Source: CAZNPL01 sp964574815
GTDB taxonomy: Bacteria; Planctomycetota; Phycisphaerae; UBA1845
NCBI GenBank assembly: GCA_964574815.1
Contig: CAZNPL010000078.1
Span: 1 to 6,908, forward strand
Direction: 5' to 3'
Length of the DNA: 6,908 nt
The notes under the pieces are model-generated. The model had not been told where the DNA came from, made no database searches, and was given only the letters and a program-made list of their open reading frames with translations. This document shows positions 1 to 5,420 of this stretch, piece after piece. The first letter of the stretch is position 1, and each line of letters begins with the position of its first letter. The position numbers were made by a program, and so were the translations under genes.

Positions 1-1
1 C

Positions 2-547
2 ACCCCCGGGCACCGCTCAACAAGGCATTATGGTACGCTTGTTTTGGGCCTAGAGACGCTGACCTACCAGAACCGGTATCGGCAGTATGTGCCGTCGTTA
101 AGGCTGTTCGCTCAACGCGATCCGTTGGCGTTTCTTGACGCCGCGTTCCTGCGTCGAGAACACTACGCGGACGGATTGAACTTGTATCAACACGTTCTCA
201 GCAATCCTGTCCTTTACAGGGATGCAAGCGGTATGCAAACGGACGACGGGCATTGCCTGGACGATGAGACGTTCGGTAACAACGAGACAATTACTGCCTG
301 CGCATGTGCTACGACCTGCGATGAGACCTCCAAACTTGTGGCATTTGTAAAGGCATTGACGGCCGCTAACGAAGCGGCATGCGAGCAGTGGACGTGCTGC
401 AAAACTTGTAACGCAGATATCAGGTGTCGCCCGAACGAGACATACGCACCGAAGTGGGAGCAAGGAACTTGTGCGGACACCAATGGCAAGCAGTGTTGCG
501 CGACGCTAACCGGCTGCCTCAGAGGACGTTCCTGCGAGTGCGTCTAG
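2..547 (+). CDS. RHS protein C-terminal tip with cysteine-rich variable domain (5' end off window)
   Basis: This is the C-terminal end of an RHS/YD-repeat polymorphic protein. The frame is open to the left edge, so the TTG at 44 is probably not the real start. Counting from 44, residues 4-28 (ETLTYQNRYRQY, then FAQRDPL) and residues 44-63 (GLNLYQHVLSNPVLYRDASG) match the conserved RHS core that closes the shell and precedes the exchangeable tip. From residue 64 to the end, about 104 residues contain 15 cysteines, several in CxC, CC or CxxC arrangements. I do not recognise this domain, see no catalytic motif, and it lacks the HD dyad of the other tip. It could be a disulphide-stabilised or metal-binding toxin domain. 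The stop TAG (545-547) lies inside the start of the next gene, so the two are probably co-translated. The RHS assignment is secure; the tip's role is unknown. Confidence 0.8.
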   Translation, partial: TPGHRSTRHYGTLVLGLETLTYQNRYRQYVPSLRLFAQRDPLAFLDAAFLRREHYADGLNLYQHVLSNPVLYRDASGMQTDDGHCLDDETFGNNETITACACATTCDETSKLVAFVKALTAANEAACEQWTCCKTCNADIRCRPNETYAPKWEQGTCADTNGKQCCATLTGCLRGRSCECV

Positions 548-1116
548 TACGCTTCCTGCAAAGCGTCAGTATTGTCGTGGCTGTCTTTATGGCAGTGTCG
601 AGCGGCTTGATTCTATTCATAACGGGAAACAGGGCACTGGTTGCACGGGGGCCGTCGATCAGTCAAGGCGTTCCTATGATTGCCAGTTTCGATGGACTGA
701 TCACGGCGCGTTGGATCGCGCCAGTCGCGAATAGCCCGCTAAATCTGACGACGACTCAGGATTTGGAACGGCTAGTCGATGGACTTGACACGCCCATGGC
801 TCATGAGTGCCGCGACGGGGGCTGGCATTGGTTTCTTTGTGATTTTCCGAAATCCCGGTTCGGCTTTTGCGACGAATCGTGGTTAATGTTTCCGCGCGGA
901 GAAGTATGGAAATTCCGCGTCGTGTCGATTCAAACGCCAGCATGGGTGCCACTCGGAGTTGCGACTGCTTTTCTCATATATAGGGCGTGGAGCGGGCCGT
1001 GGCGCAGAATCCGCAGAGTACGCCGGGGCTTATGCATCAAATGCGGTTACAATCTGCGCGGAAATATCTCGGGTGTTTGTCCCGAGTGTGGGCACATGTT
1101 CAGTTTGTCCGAGTAA
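538..1116 (+). CDS. Two-TM membrane protein with C-terminal zinc ribbon
   Basis: A 192-residue protein of unknown function. I chose GTG at 538 because AGAGGA (521-526) lies 11 nt upstream and the sequence then gives a compact N-terminus running into a membrane helix. The frame is open further upstream (a GTG at 424), but that would lie almost wholly inside the RHS tip. Residues 9-28 form the first TM segment. Residues 30-132 are a soluble, probably extracytoplasmic loop with three Cys (91, 101, 111). Residues 133-149 form the second TM. A basic stretch (155-163, RRIRRVRR) follows, then a zinc ribbon with C166, C169, C181 and C184 (CIKCGYNL ... GVCPECG). This architecture is common in planctomycete genomes and has no assigned role that I know of. 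The 10-bp overlap with the RHS tip suggests translational coupling. An immunity or accessory role for that tip is inference only. Confidence 0.75.
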   Translation: MRLVRFLQSVSIVVAVFMAVSSGLILFITGNRALVARGPSISQGVPMIASFDGLITARWIAPVANSPLNLTTTQDLERLVDGLDTPMAHECRDGGWHWFLCDFPKSRFGFCDESWLMFPRGEVWKFRVVSIQTPAWVPLGVATAFLIYRAWSGPWRRIRRVRRGLCIKCGYNLRGNISGVCPECGHMFSLSE

Positions 1117-1123
1117 GACGTGA

Positions 1124-1138
1124 GCCATTTGCAATGGC
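1124..1138 (+). terminator. Weak hairpin downstream of the zinc-ribbon gene
   Basis: GCCATT (1124-1129) pairs with AATGGC (1133-1138) across a 3-nt loop, 7 nt after the stop codon. There is no T-tract behind it, so this is at best a weak or factor-assisted terminator or an mRNA 3' end stabiliser. Confidence 0.2.
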
Positions 1139-1213
1139 GTACTCGGGTAGCGGCCGTAGTATCCCGGTTGTCACGTAGGTTTTGAGGGCGTCAGCGATTG
1201 TTTTGCTAAGGAC

Positions 1214-1225
1214 TCCGGGGACACC
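1214..1225 (+). repeat. Solo copy of the transposase-proximal motif TCCGGGGACACC
   Basis: This 12-bp motif is identical to 6669-6680, the end of the repeat array just upstream of the Y1 transposase. The copy here has GGAC in place of GGAAT before it, and no GTAG tetranucleotide next to it. It lies 30 bp before the TGA (1255-1257) that closes the frame of the second RHS gene. It may be a relic of an excised or decayed element. A chance match of 12 bp within 6.9 kb is unlikely but not excluded, because the motif is GC-rich. Confidence 0.4.
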
Positions 1226-1287
1226 CTCAATCCTGTTCGGCACGGCGATTGCTCTGAGGGCTTTGCACCGGCCGGTGGGTCCGCCGC

Positions 1288-2907
1288 GTGCACGACAATG
1301 ACACGCGCCTTGATCTCTACCACAATGTAACCGCCGGCGACTATGACGGCCTCGACCGTTTTGGCCGCATCGTTGATATGAAGCACACCGAGTTCTCGGG
1401 CAGCGCCGTGGACTTTGACGAGTTCGAGTACGGGTATGACCGGTACGGCAACCGGACCTACCGCGAGGACGTGATCCACGCCACTCAGTCCTACGAGTAT
1501 CAGTACAACGATCTCTACCAGCTCACCACCGCCAAGACCGGCTTCCTCAACGACAACAACCAGGTCGAGAACAGCGACGTCAGCCGTGTCTTCGGCCTCG
1601 ACCTCCTCGGCAACCTCGACGACTTCGATCGCAACACCGTCGAGGACGTCATCAACCACACCACCAACGAGACCAACGAGATCACCAAGATCACCAAGGA
1701 CAATCCCGGCGGGGCCGCCGAGGCCATCAACGACGACTTCGGCGGCAGCGGTTGCGACCAAGGGCTCAAGATTCCCTCCGGCATCTGGGTCGAGGCCCAG
1801 GGCGACTTCGGCATCGCCAACGAAAGCGATTGCGGTTACACGGTATCCAGCCTGGACGGCAACAACCACGCCGTCGCCCAGAGCGAGGGCATCTACACGG
1901 GCGGGGCCATCACGGTCGATGTCACTTTCCCGTCGAGTTCCTCCACCAACAAGGCCGGGGCCGTCTTCGCGCACGACGGTGACGACAGCTTCCATGCCGT
2001 CGTGATCAACCGCAACACCAGCAAGCTGGAGCTCTACGAGATCACCGACGGAAACTGGAGCTCGGCGCTCGCCAGCAGCTCCAACACCTTTACAATCAAC
2101 GACGACACCGCCTACACCGTCAAAGTCTTCGTCCGTCAGCAGCGGATGGAGGCCGAGGTCGTGAACCAGTCCAACAGCCCCTTCAACTACTCACCGAGCG
2201 GCGCTTTCGCCGAGGGCGGCGTCGGCATGTACTCAGACAAGACCGGAGTCACGTTCCATGACTTCGTCCTCATCGAGGGCGGTGATCGTGTCACCATCGC
2301 CCCCCGCTGGGTCTCCACGGCCGACGTCGTGGTTCAAGGAGAGTTGCTCCCCTACATAGACGGCTACATCCAGGTGAAGGGCGCCACCTGGGGCCGTGAG
2401 GCCATCCTTGAAGACTTCCACGATGACGACTACATCGTGGAGTACGACGTCAACCTCCAGAGCGGCAGCTCTGCGGCCCTGGTGCGCTACGTCGATCCCA
2501 ACAACCACTACCGCATCGAGTTGGACAGCTCCAACGTGAATCTCTACCGCGTCTTGCGGGGAGAACGAAGCACCGCCCTCGACAGCGGTACCCACAGCGA
2601 AACCGGCGACATCCCGGTCCGCATCCTCGTGTCCGGAACGACGATCAAGGTCTGGGTTAACAACACCCAGAAGATCAACACCACCGACCCCAACATCGCC
2701 GACGGCGGCTTCGCCATCACCGGCGACCAACCGAAGTTCGACAACATCAAGATCGGTTACGACGAGAACGCCGACGACGACATCAGCGACGCCGGTGACA
2801 CCATTGTCTACGAGCTCAACGTGGACATGGACGAGTCCCAGGTCATCGCATTCACGACAACCTACGACAACAACGGCAATCTCACCTACGACGGGTCGTA
2901 TTACTAA
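1288..2907 (+). CDS. RHS/YD-repeat protein, N-terminal part with two beta-sandwich insertions, ended by an in-frame TAA
   Basis: This is the shell part of an RHS polymorphic-toxin protein, 539 residues to the TAA at 2905-2907. The frame opens after a TGA at 1255-1257. GTG 1288 is only the first convenient start: no good SD precedes it and the protein begins in mid-shell, so the natural 5' end is missing. Residues 20-31, 47-60 (YGYDRYGNRTYRED), 69-80 and 102-134 (LDLLGNL ... TNETNEIT) are RHS repeat strands. Residues about 150-330 and 340-492 are two jelly-roll-like domains (no family named with confidence) inserted where shells normally run from the NEIT strand to the YDNNGNLTYDG strand, here at 526-536. 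The reading continues in the same frame as KYDAWNRLVKV after the TAA, so this and 2932-4089 were one gene. Codons are strongly C/G-ending, unlike those of the neighbours. It is probably a pseudogene, unless the stop is read through. Confidence 0.8.
   Translation: MHDNDTRLDLYHNVTAGDYDGLDRFGRIVDMKHTEFSGSAVDFDEFEYGYDRYGNRTYREDVIHATQSYEYQYNDLYQLTTAKTGFLNDNNQVENSDVSRVFGLDLLGNLDDFDRNTVEDVINHTTNETNEITKITKDNPGGAAEAINDDFGGSGCDQGLKIPSGIWVEAQGDFGIANESDCGYTVSSLDGNNHAVAQSEGIYTGGAITVDVTFPSSSSTNKAGAVFAHDGDDSFHAVVINRNTSKLELYEITDGNWSSALASSSNTFTINDDTAYTVKVFVRQQRMEAEVVNQSNSPFNYSPSGAFAEGGVGMYSDKTGVTFHDFVLIEGGDRVTIAPRWVSTADVVVQGELLPYIDGYIQVKGATWGREAILEDFHDDDYIVEYDVNLQSGSSAALVRYVDPNNHYRIELDSSNVNLYRVLRGERSTALDSGTHSETGDIPVRILVSGTTIKVWVNNTQKINTTDPNIADGGFAITGDQPKFDNIKIGYDENADDDISDAGDTIVYELNVDMDESQVIAFTTTYDNNGNLTYDGSYY
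1735..2769 (+). other. Two tandem beta-sandwich (LamG/DUF1080-like) domains inserted in the RHS shell
   Basis: Both segments share one pattern. The first has AGAVFAHDGDDSFHAVVIN, later a T-A-Y-T-V-K-V strand, then GGVGMYSDKTGVTFHDFVL (residues about 205-328 from GTG 1288). The second has SAALVRYVDPNNHYRIELD, then D-I-P-V-R-I-L-V, then GGFAITGDQPKFDNIKI (residues about 394-489). The order is an open strand with D-x-N-x-Y/F-x-x-x-I, a turn, a V-x-V strand, and a final G-G-x-x-x ... F-D-x strand. That order is typical of concanavalin-like jelly rolls that bind glycans or serve as spacers. The fold call comes from pattern recognition; no structure or profile search was run. Confidence 0.6.
2905..2907 (+). 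other. In-frame TAA interrupting the RHS gene
   Basis: Codons 5' of it read DGSYY and codons 3' of it, in the same frame, read KYDAWNRLVKV. Together they make an uninterrupted YD repeat (NGNLTYDGSYY-x-KYDAWNRLVKV). The missing residue is most simply Tyr (TAC or TAT to TAA, one substitution). No frameshift is needed. TAA also appears to act as an ordinary stop at 1114-1116, so general TAA recoding is not supported. Confidence 0.85.
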
Positions 2908-2931
2908 AAGTACGATGCCTGGAACCGGCTG

Positions 2932-4089
2932 GTGAAGGTCACACAGAAGGCGGACGGCGACGAAACCACCATCGCCGAGTACAGCTACGACGCCCAGGGC
3001 AGGCGGATCAAGTCCGTGCTGGCCGCCCGAGGAGAGCTGGACGGCACCGTGTACGCGTATTATAATGACAGGTGGCAAATGCTGGAGTCCCGCGACGGCT
3101 CCGAGAACGTCGTCACCCAGACGGTCTACGGCACGCAGTACGTGGATGAGATCGTCCGCTGGTGGCGGGATGGACGTGGCGCCATGTACGTGCTTCAGGA
3201 CGCGAATTGGAACGTGATCTCCACGGTCGATTACGACGGCAAGGTCCTCGACCGTGTCCGCCTCACGCCCTACGGCATCGCCACGTTCGACACCGAGACG
3301 ATCAACGGCGACTACGATGGCGACGGGGACACCGATTCCTCGGACAACACCGAGCTGACCAACTGCTACGGCACGGCCACGGGCGCCTGCCGGATCTTCG
3401 ACTACGACGACAACGGGACGATCAACGTGCTGGACACCCTCGATTTCGCGGCCCTGAGCCCCACCGACAGCGACGTCCAGCGCCAGCCCGCCCGGCGGAC
3501 GAGTCCGAATCGGTTTCCGTTTGCGCATCAGGGGCTCGTCCTCGATCAGGAGACGCTCGGCTACCAGAACCGGCATCGGCAGTATGCGCCGCAACAGAGG
3601 CGGTTTATGCAGCGCGACCCTTTGTGCAGGATCCTAGATTTGCCCCCTGCCTCGGAGTATGACGAGTCTCCCAGCCTCTACACTTATGCGGCGTCAGCAC
3701 CTGCATCGAATGTGGATCCGTCCGGGCTCGCGTGCGGTCCCGGCGGGTGGGGCGATTGGATTGTCCCCGACCGTCCTTACGGCCACGATTTCACTGGGCC
3801 TTGCCAGTTCCACGACGATTGTTATGGAGCGTGTTGGGGCGGGCAGCACGTGTTCTCAAAGGGGTATTGCGACACAACCTTCCTCGCCAGGATGCGCAGC
3901 GAGTGCCTTCATCTGTACGCCTTCTGGGAAATCTTCGACAGACGGCACTGCCTCTACGTGGCGCGCGTCTATTACACGGCGGTAGACTGGCTCGGGCAGG
4001 GTGCTTACAATCGAGCATGCCCTAGCAAATATCCTGAACCGTGCGACCCCATTGGTGACTGGCCAAAGGTCCGACGCAAGCGGAGGTGA
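2932..4089 (+). CDS. RHS protein C-terminal part: YD repeats, dockerin-like insert, RHS core, phospholipase A2-like toxin tip
   Basis: This is the in-frame continuation of the preceding RHS shell after the TAA; sense codons resume at 2908. GTG 2932 is a nominal start without a visible SD. Residues (from 2932) 17-30 (YSYDAQGRRIKSV) and 92-114 are YD repeats, the latter ending in the canonical DRVRLTPYG. Residues 126-172 are two EF-hand/dockerin-like loops. Residues 191-231 (NRFPFAHQG ... RFMQRDPL) are the RHS core, and 248-265 lead to VDPSG, the usual boundary with the tip. The last 120 residues resemble secreted PLA2: calcium loop CGPGG (268-272), active-site CQFHDDCY (291-298) with H294 and D295, then CDTTFLARMRSEC (313-325). 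The predicted activity is Ca-dependent hydrolysis of phospholipid sn-2 esters in a rival or host membrane. The stop (TGA 4087-4089) overlaps a strong SD for the next ORF. Without readthrough the toxin would not be made as part of the full shell. Confidence 0.8.
   Translation: MKVTQKADGDETTIAEYSYDAQGRRIKSVLAARGELDGTVYAYYNDRWQMLESRDGSENVVTQTVYGTQYVDEIVRWWRDGRGAMYVLQDANWNVISTVDYDGKVLDRVRLTPYGIATFDTETINGDYDGDGDTDSSDNTELTNCYGTATGACRIFDYDDNGTINVLDTLDFAALSPTDSDVQRQPARRTSPNRFPFAHQGLVLDQETLGYQNRHRQYAPQQRRFMQRDPLCRILDLPPASEYDESPSLYTYAASAPASNVDPSGLACGPGGWGDWIVPDRPYGHDFTGPCQFHDDCYGACWGGQHVFSKGYCDTTFLARMRSECLHLYAFWEIFDRRHCLYVARVYYTAVDWLGQGAYNRACPSKYPEPCDPIGDWPKVRRKRR
3307..3447 (+). other. Dockerin type I-like EF-hand pair inside the RHS protein
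   Basis: The first loop is D-Y-D-G-D-G-D-T-D-S-S-D, followed by NTELTNCYG. The second is F-D-Y-D-D-N-G-T-I-N-V-L-D, followed by TLDFAAL. The spacing and the D-x-[DN]-x-[DN]-G-x-[IT]-[DN]-x-x-D pattern fit calcium-binding dockerin/EF-hand duplicates. The domain sits between the strand ending DRVRLTPYG and the RHS core, a place where ordinary bacterial RHS proteins have only a short linker. Confidence 0.7.
3727..4056 (+). other. Phospholipase A2-like toxin domain
   Basis: The sequence shows the three diagnostic PLA2 elements in the right order: a C-G-x-G-G calcium loop (3733-3747), C-x-x-H-D-x-C-Y with the catalytic His codon at 3811-3813 and the metal-binding Asp next to it, and a downstream Cys-bearing helix (C-D-x-x-F-L-x-x-M-x-x-x-C). 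Spacing from loop to dyad is about 22 residues, close to that of secreted PLA2s. Cysteines are plentiful (10 in the domain), which suggests disulphides and an extracytoplasmic target. The base composition is more mixed than in the shell. Confidence 0.75.
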
Positions 4090-4092
4090 CGG

Positions 4093-4197
4093 ATGTTCTC
4101 GTTGTCCTTTATGCGTTTCTTGCTGCTAGTGGATACACGGAGCGCGTGCGCCATAAAGCCGCGCTTATTCAATACACACACTCGTGGTGTGCGTTAA
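4093..4197 (+). CDS. 34-residue ORF with strong SD behind the PLA2 tip, possibly a broken gene
   Basis: ATG 4093 follows GGAGGTGA (4082-4089), a full match to the anti-SD, at about 5 nt spacing, and begins 3 nt after the toxin stop. The product begins MFSLSFMRFLLLV, a hydrophobic stretch like the start of a signal peptide or TM helix. It turns polar and stops at TAA 4195-4197. The position is where an immunity gene would be expected. The +2 frame stays open from 4184 to 4414, so a frameshift near 4184-4195 could have split a longer gene, but that extension is not recognisable. The excellent start context against an abrupt end suggests a remnant. Expression is possible; function is unknown. 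Confidence 0.35.
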   Translation: MFSLSFMRFLLLVDTRSACAIKPRLFNTHTRGVR

Positions 4198-4505
4198 GGC
4201 GCTTACTATCTCGCGAGCCCCGCGCTCGTTGAGTTGCTACCTCATCGATCGCAACGTTTCTCTAGACGAACCATGCAAGGTGACAGCAATGGTGTTCTCG
4301 GCGATATTAGCTCGATTCCTTGGCAATACCAGCACATCGCGAAACGAGCACACGATATCGACGAGCGCCCCCACACACAGCGGCACTGGCCTGTTTCGGA
4401 ACGCAACGCCATGATTAATCTTGGCCTGTGCCTACTAGTATTATTGTGGGAGCCCGGCGGGGAACTGGAACGCCGCGGCTGCCACGCTGGATGCGGATGC
4501 CATAA

Positions 4506-4521
4506 GCCCCCAGTAGGGGGC
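4506..4521. repeat. Perfect inverted repeat (6-bp GC stem, 4-nt loop)
   Basis: GCCCCC (4506-4511) and GGGGGC (4516-4521) flank AGTA. There is no T-tract on either side, so intrinsic termination is not supported. Confidence 0.4.
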
Positions 4522-4781
4522 ATTGATAGGATTGATGAGTGTTGGTCGCCGAACAGGCGGCCTATTCCAATATGTCGATCGTTGTAGTGCGGCGGTTTCC
4601 CAACGTCCATGAACGTCATTACGTTCGCAAGGTGCTCGGTCGCAGCGTAGCACAGCCAAGAAGAACCTTATGGCCGCCGCAAGAGCGCTGCACAAGTGGC
4701 CGCCTTATAGGTTATCGACGTGCCCTGTTCAATACTCGACTCGTCGGCGACACCCGTGTTCAGTGCCGGGCCGACGTTGAA

Positions 4782-4798
4782 GGCCAGTGGGCCTGGCC
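4782..4798. repeat. Inverted repeat just upstream of the four-TM zinc-ribbon gene
   Basis: GGCCAG (4782-4787) pairs with CTGGCC (4793-4798) across TGGGC. It ends 13 nt before ATG 4812, where no SD is visible, so it could lie in the leader of that gene. A regulatory role is only a possibility. Confidence 0.35.
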
Positions 4799-4811
4799 GT
4801 GACTTACCGCT

Positions 4812-5342
4812 ATGGAAACGGATCGACTAATGCAGAATTGGCGGTCTCGAAAAGTCGAACTCGTCGTCTGGCTCCTCTGCCTTGCCGTCTCTGTGACGAC
4901 CACGCTCGAAGCAGCCGGGCATGAGTTTAAAGGAGCGATTGCTGCCCCATTGCTCGTGTGGATCACCGCCCCGTACCTCGGCCTGTGGATTTTTGTAGGT
5001 CGAGCGATGAGGTCCGCGAACGACCGTGCTTGGGTGTGGTTCGGCCGTGTTTGCGCGGTTGCCTCACTGGCGTTTACGTCATTCGCATATCTGGATGCAG
5101 TGTACTTGCACGTCTCCTCTACGTCAGGCCTAGTCTTCGTTTTTGTACCAGTTTGGTTGGCCGTTGGCGGAGCGGCCAGCGTTGCCGCTGGAAGGGCACT
5201 GCTGGGCAAGGGTGTTGTTAACGCAAATGCCCGTTGCCGAACATGCGGCTACGATCTTACGGGGAATGTATCGGGGGTCTGCCCGGAGTGCGGTAAAACG
5301 CGACCGCCGAATAGTGCGGATGAGGGTCCTCAAGGTCCATAG
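4812..5342 (+). CDS. Four-TM membrane protein with C-terminal zinc ribbon
   Basis: A 176-residue membrane protein of unknown function. Predicted TM segments are at about 15-33, 42-63, 74-96 and 106-127. A short basic/Gly linker leads to a zinc ribbon with C142, C145, C157 and C160 (CRTCGYDL ... GVCPECG), and the tail is polar. The ribbon resembles that of the 538-1116 protein almost residue for residue, but the membrane parts are unrelated, as expected for a mobile C-terminal module widespread in planctomycetes. The start is uncertain: ATG 4812 has no clear SD, and ATG 4830 (MQNWRSRK) is an alternative that keeps every TM. An even number of TMs places both termini on the same side, probably the cytoplasm, where zinc would be bound. 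It follows the degraded DNA behind the PLA2 tip and might be that tip's partner; this is inference only. Confidence 0.75.
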   Translation: METDRLMQNWRSRKVELVVWLLCLAVSVTTTLEAAGHEFKGAIAAPLLVWITAPYLGLWIFVGRAMRSANDRAWVWFGRVCAVASLAFTSFAYLDAVYLHVSSTSGLVFVFVPVWLAVGGAASVAAGRALLGKGVVNANARCRTCGYDLTGNVSGVCPECGKTRPPNSADEGPQGP

Positions 5343-5420
5343 CTGTTTGACAGCGACACACCCGCAGTGGCCGCAACGAAATAGTGTTGCGCAGGAATTG
5401 CGCGGGAGAGGAGGTGGCCG

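Larger units (their letters stand above)
4198..4811 (+). other. Gene-poor, probably degraded stretch between the PLA2 tip and the next gene
   Basis: About 600 bp without a convincing gene on either strand. Open frames exist on both strands (for example 4184-4414, 4234-4587, 4539-4802 on the plus strand and 4242-4619 on the minus strand), but they overlap each other, lack SD sequences and have no recognisable protein pattern. The best local signals are a hydrophobic start at ATG 4411 followed by a Cys-rich stretch (to 4587), a GCCCCC-AGTA-GGGGGC hairpin at 4506-4521, and a GGCCAG-TGGGC-CTGGCC hairpin at 4782-4798. I read it as decayed toxin or immunity DNA. Confidence 0.5.

Noticed and set aside
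424..537. Longer N-terminus for the two-TM zinc-ribbon protein from GTG 424
   Set aside because: It lies wholly inside the RHS tip in another frame, with polar unrelated sequence. GTG 538 has an SD and leads straight into the first TM.
1171..1995. Minus-strand open frame (274 codons) with V/G/D-rich product
   Set aside because: Shadow of the RHS and jelly-roll coding sequence; low complexity and no start context.
2233..3594. Long minus-strand open frame (453 codons) opposite the RHS gene
   Set aside because: It is the antisense shadow of a GC-rich gene. Its product is a Val/Asp/Gly-rich string without domains, and the plus strand carries clear RHS motifs.
3162..3662. Arg-rich plus-strand frame (166 codons)
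   Set aside because: Out-of-frame shadow of the dockerin and RHS core region; rich in RRxR from GC bias.
4242..4619. Minus-strand gene (125 codons) in the gene-poor stretch
   Set aside because: No SD, no recognisable motif, and it overlaps equally weak plus-strand frames.
5342..5354. Small inverted repeat GCTGT-TTG-ACAGC at the stop of the four-TM gene
   Set aside because: Only a 5-bp stem and no T-tract; too weak to call a terminator.
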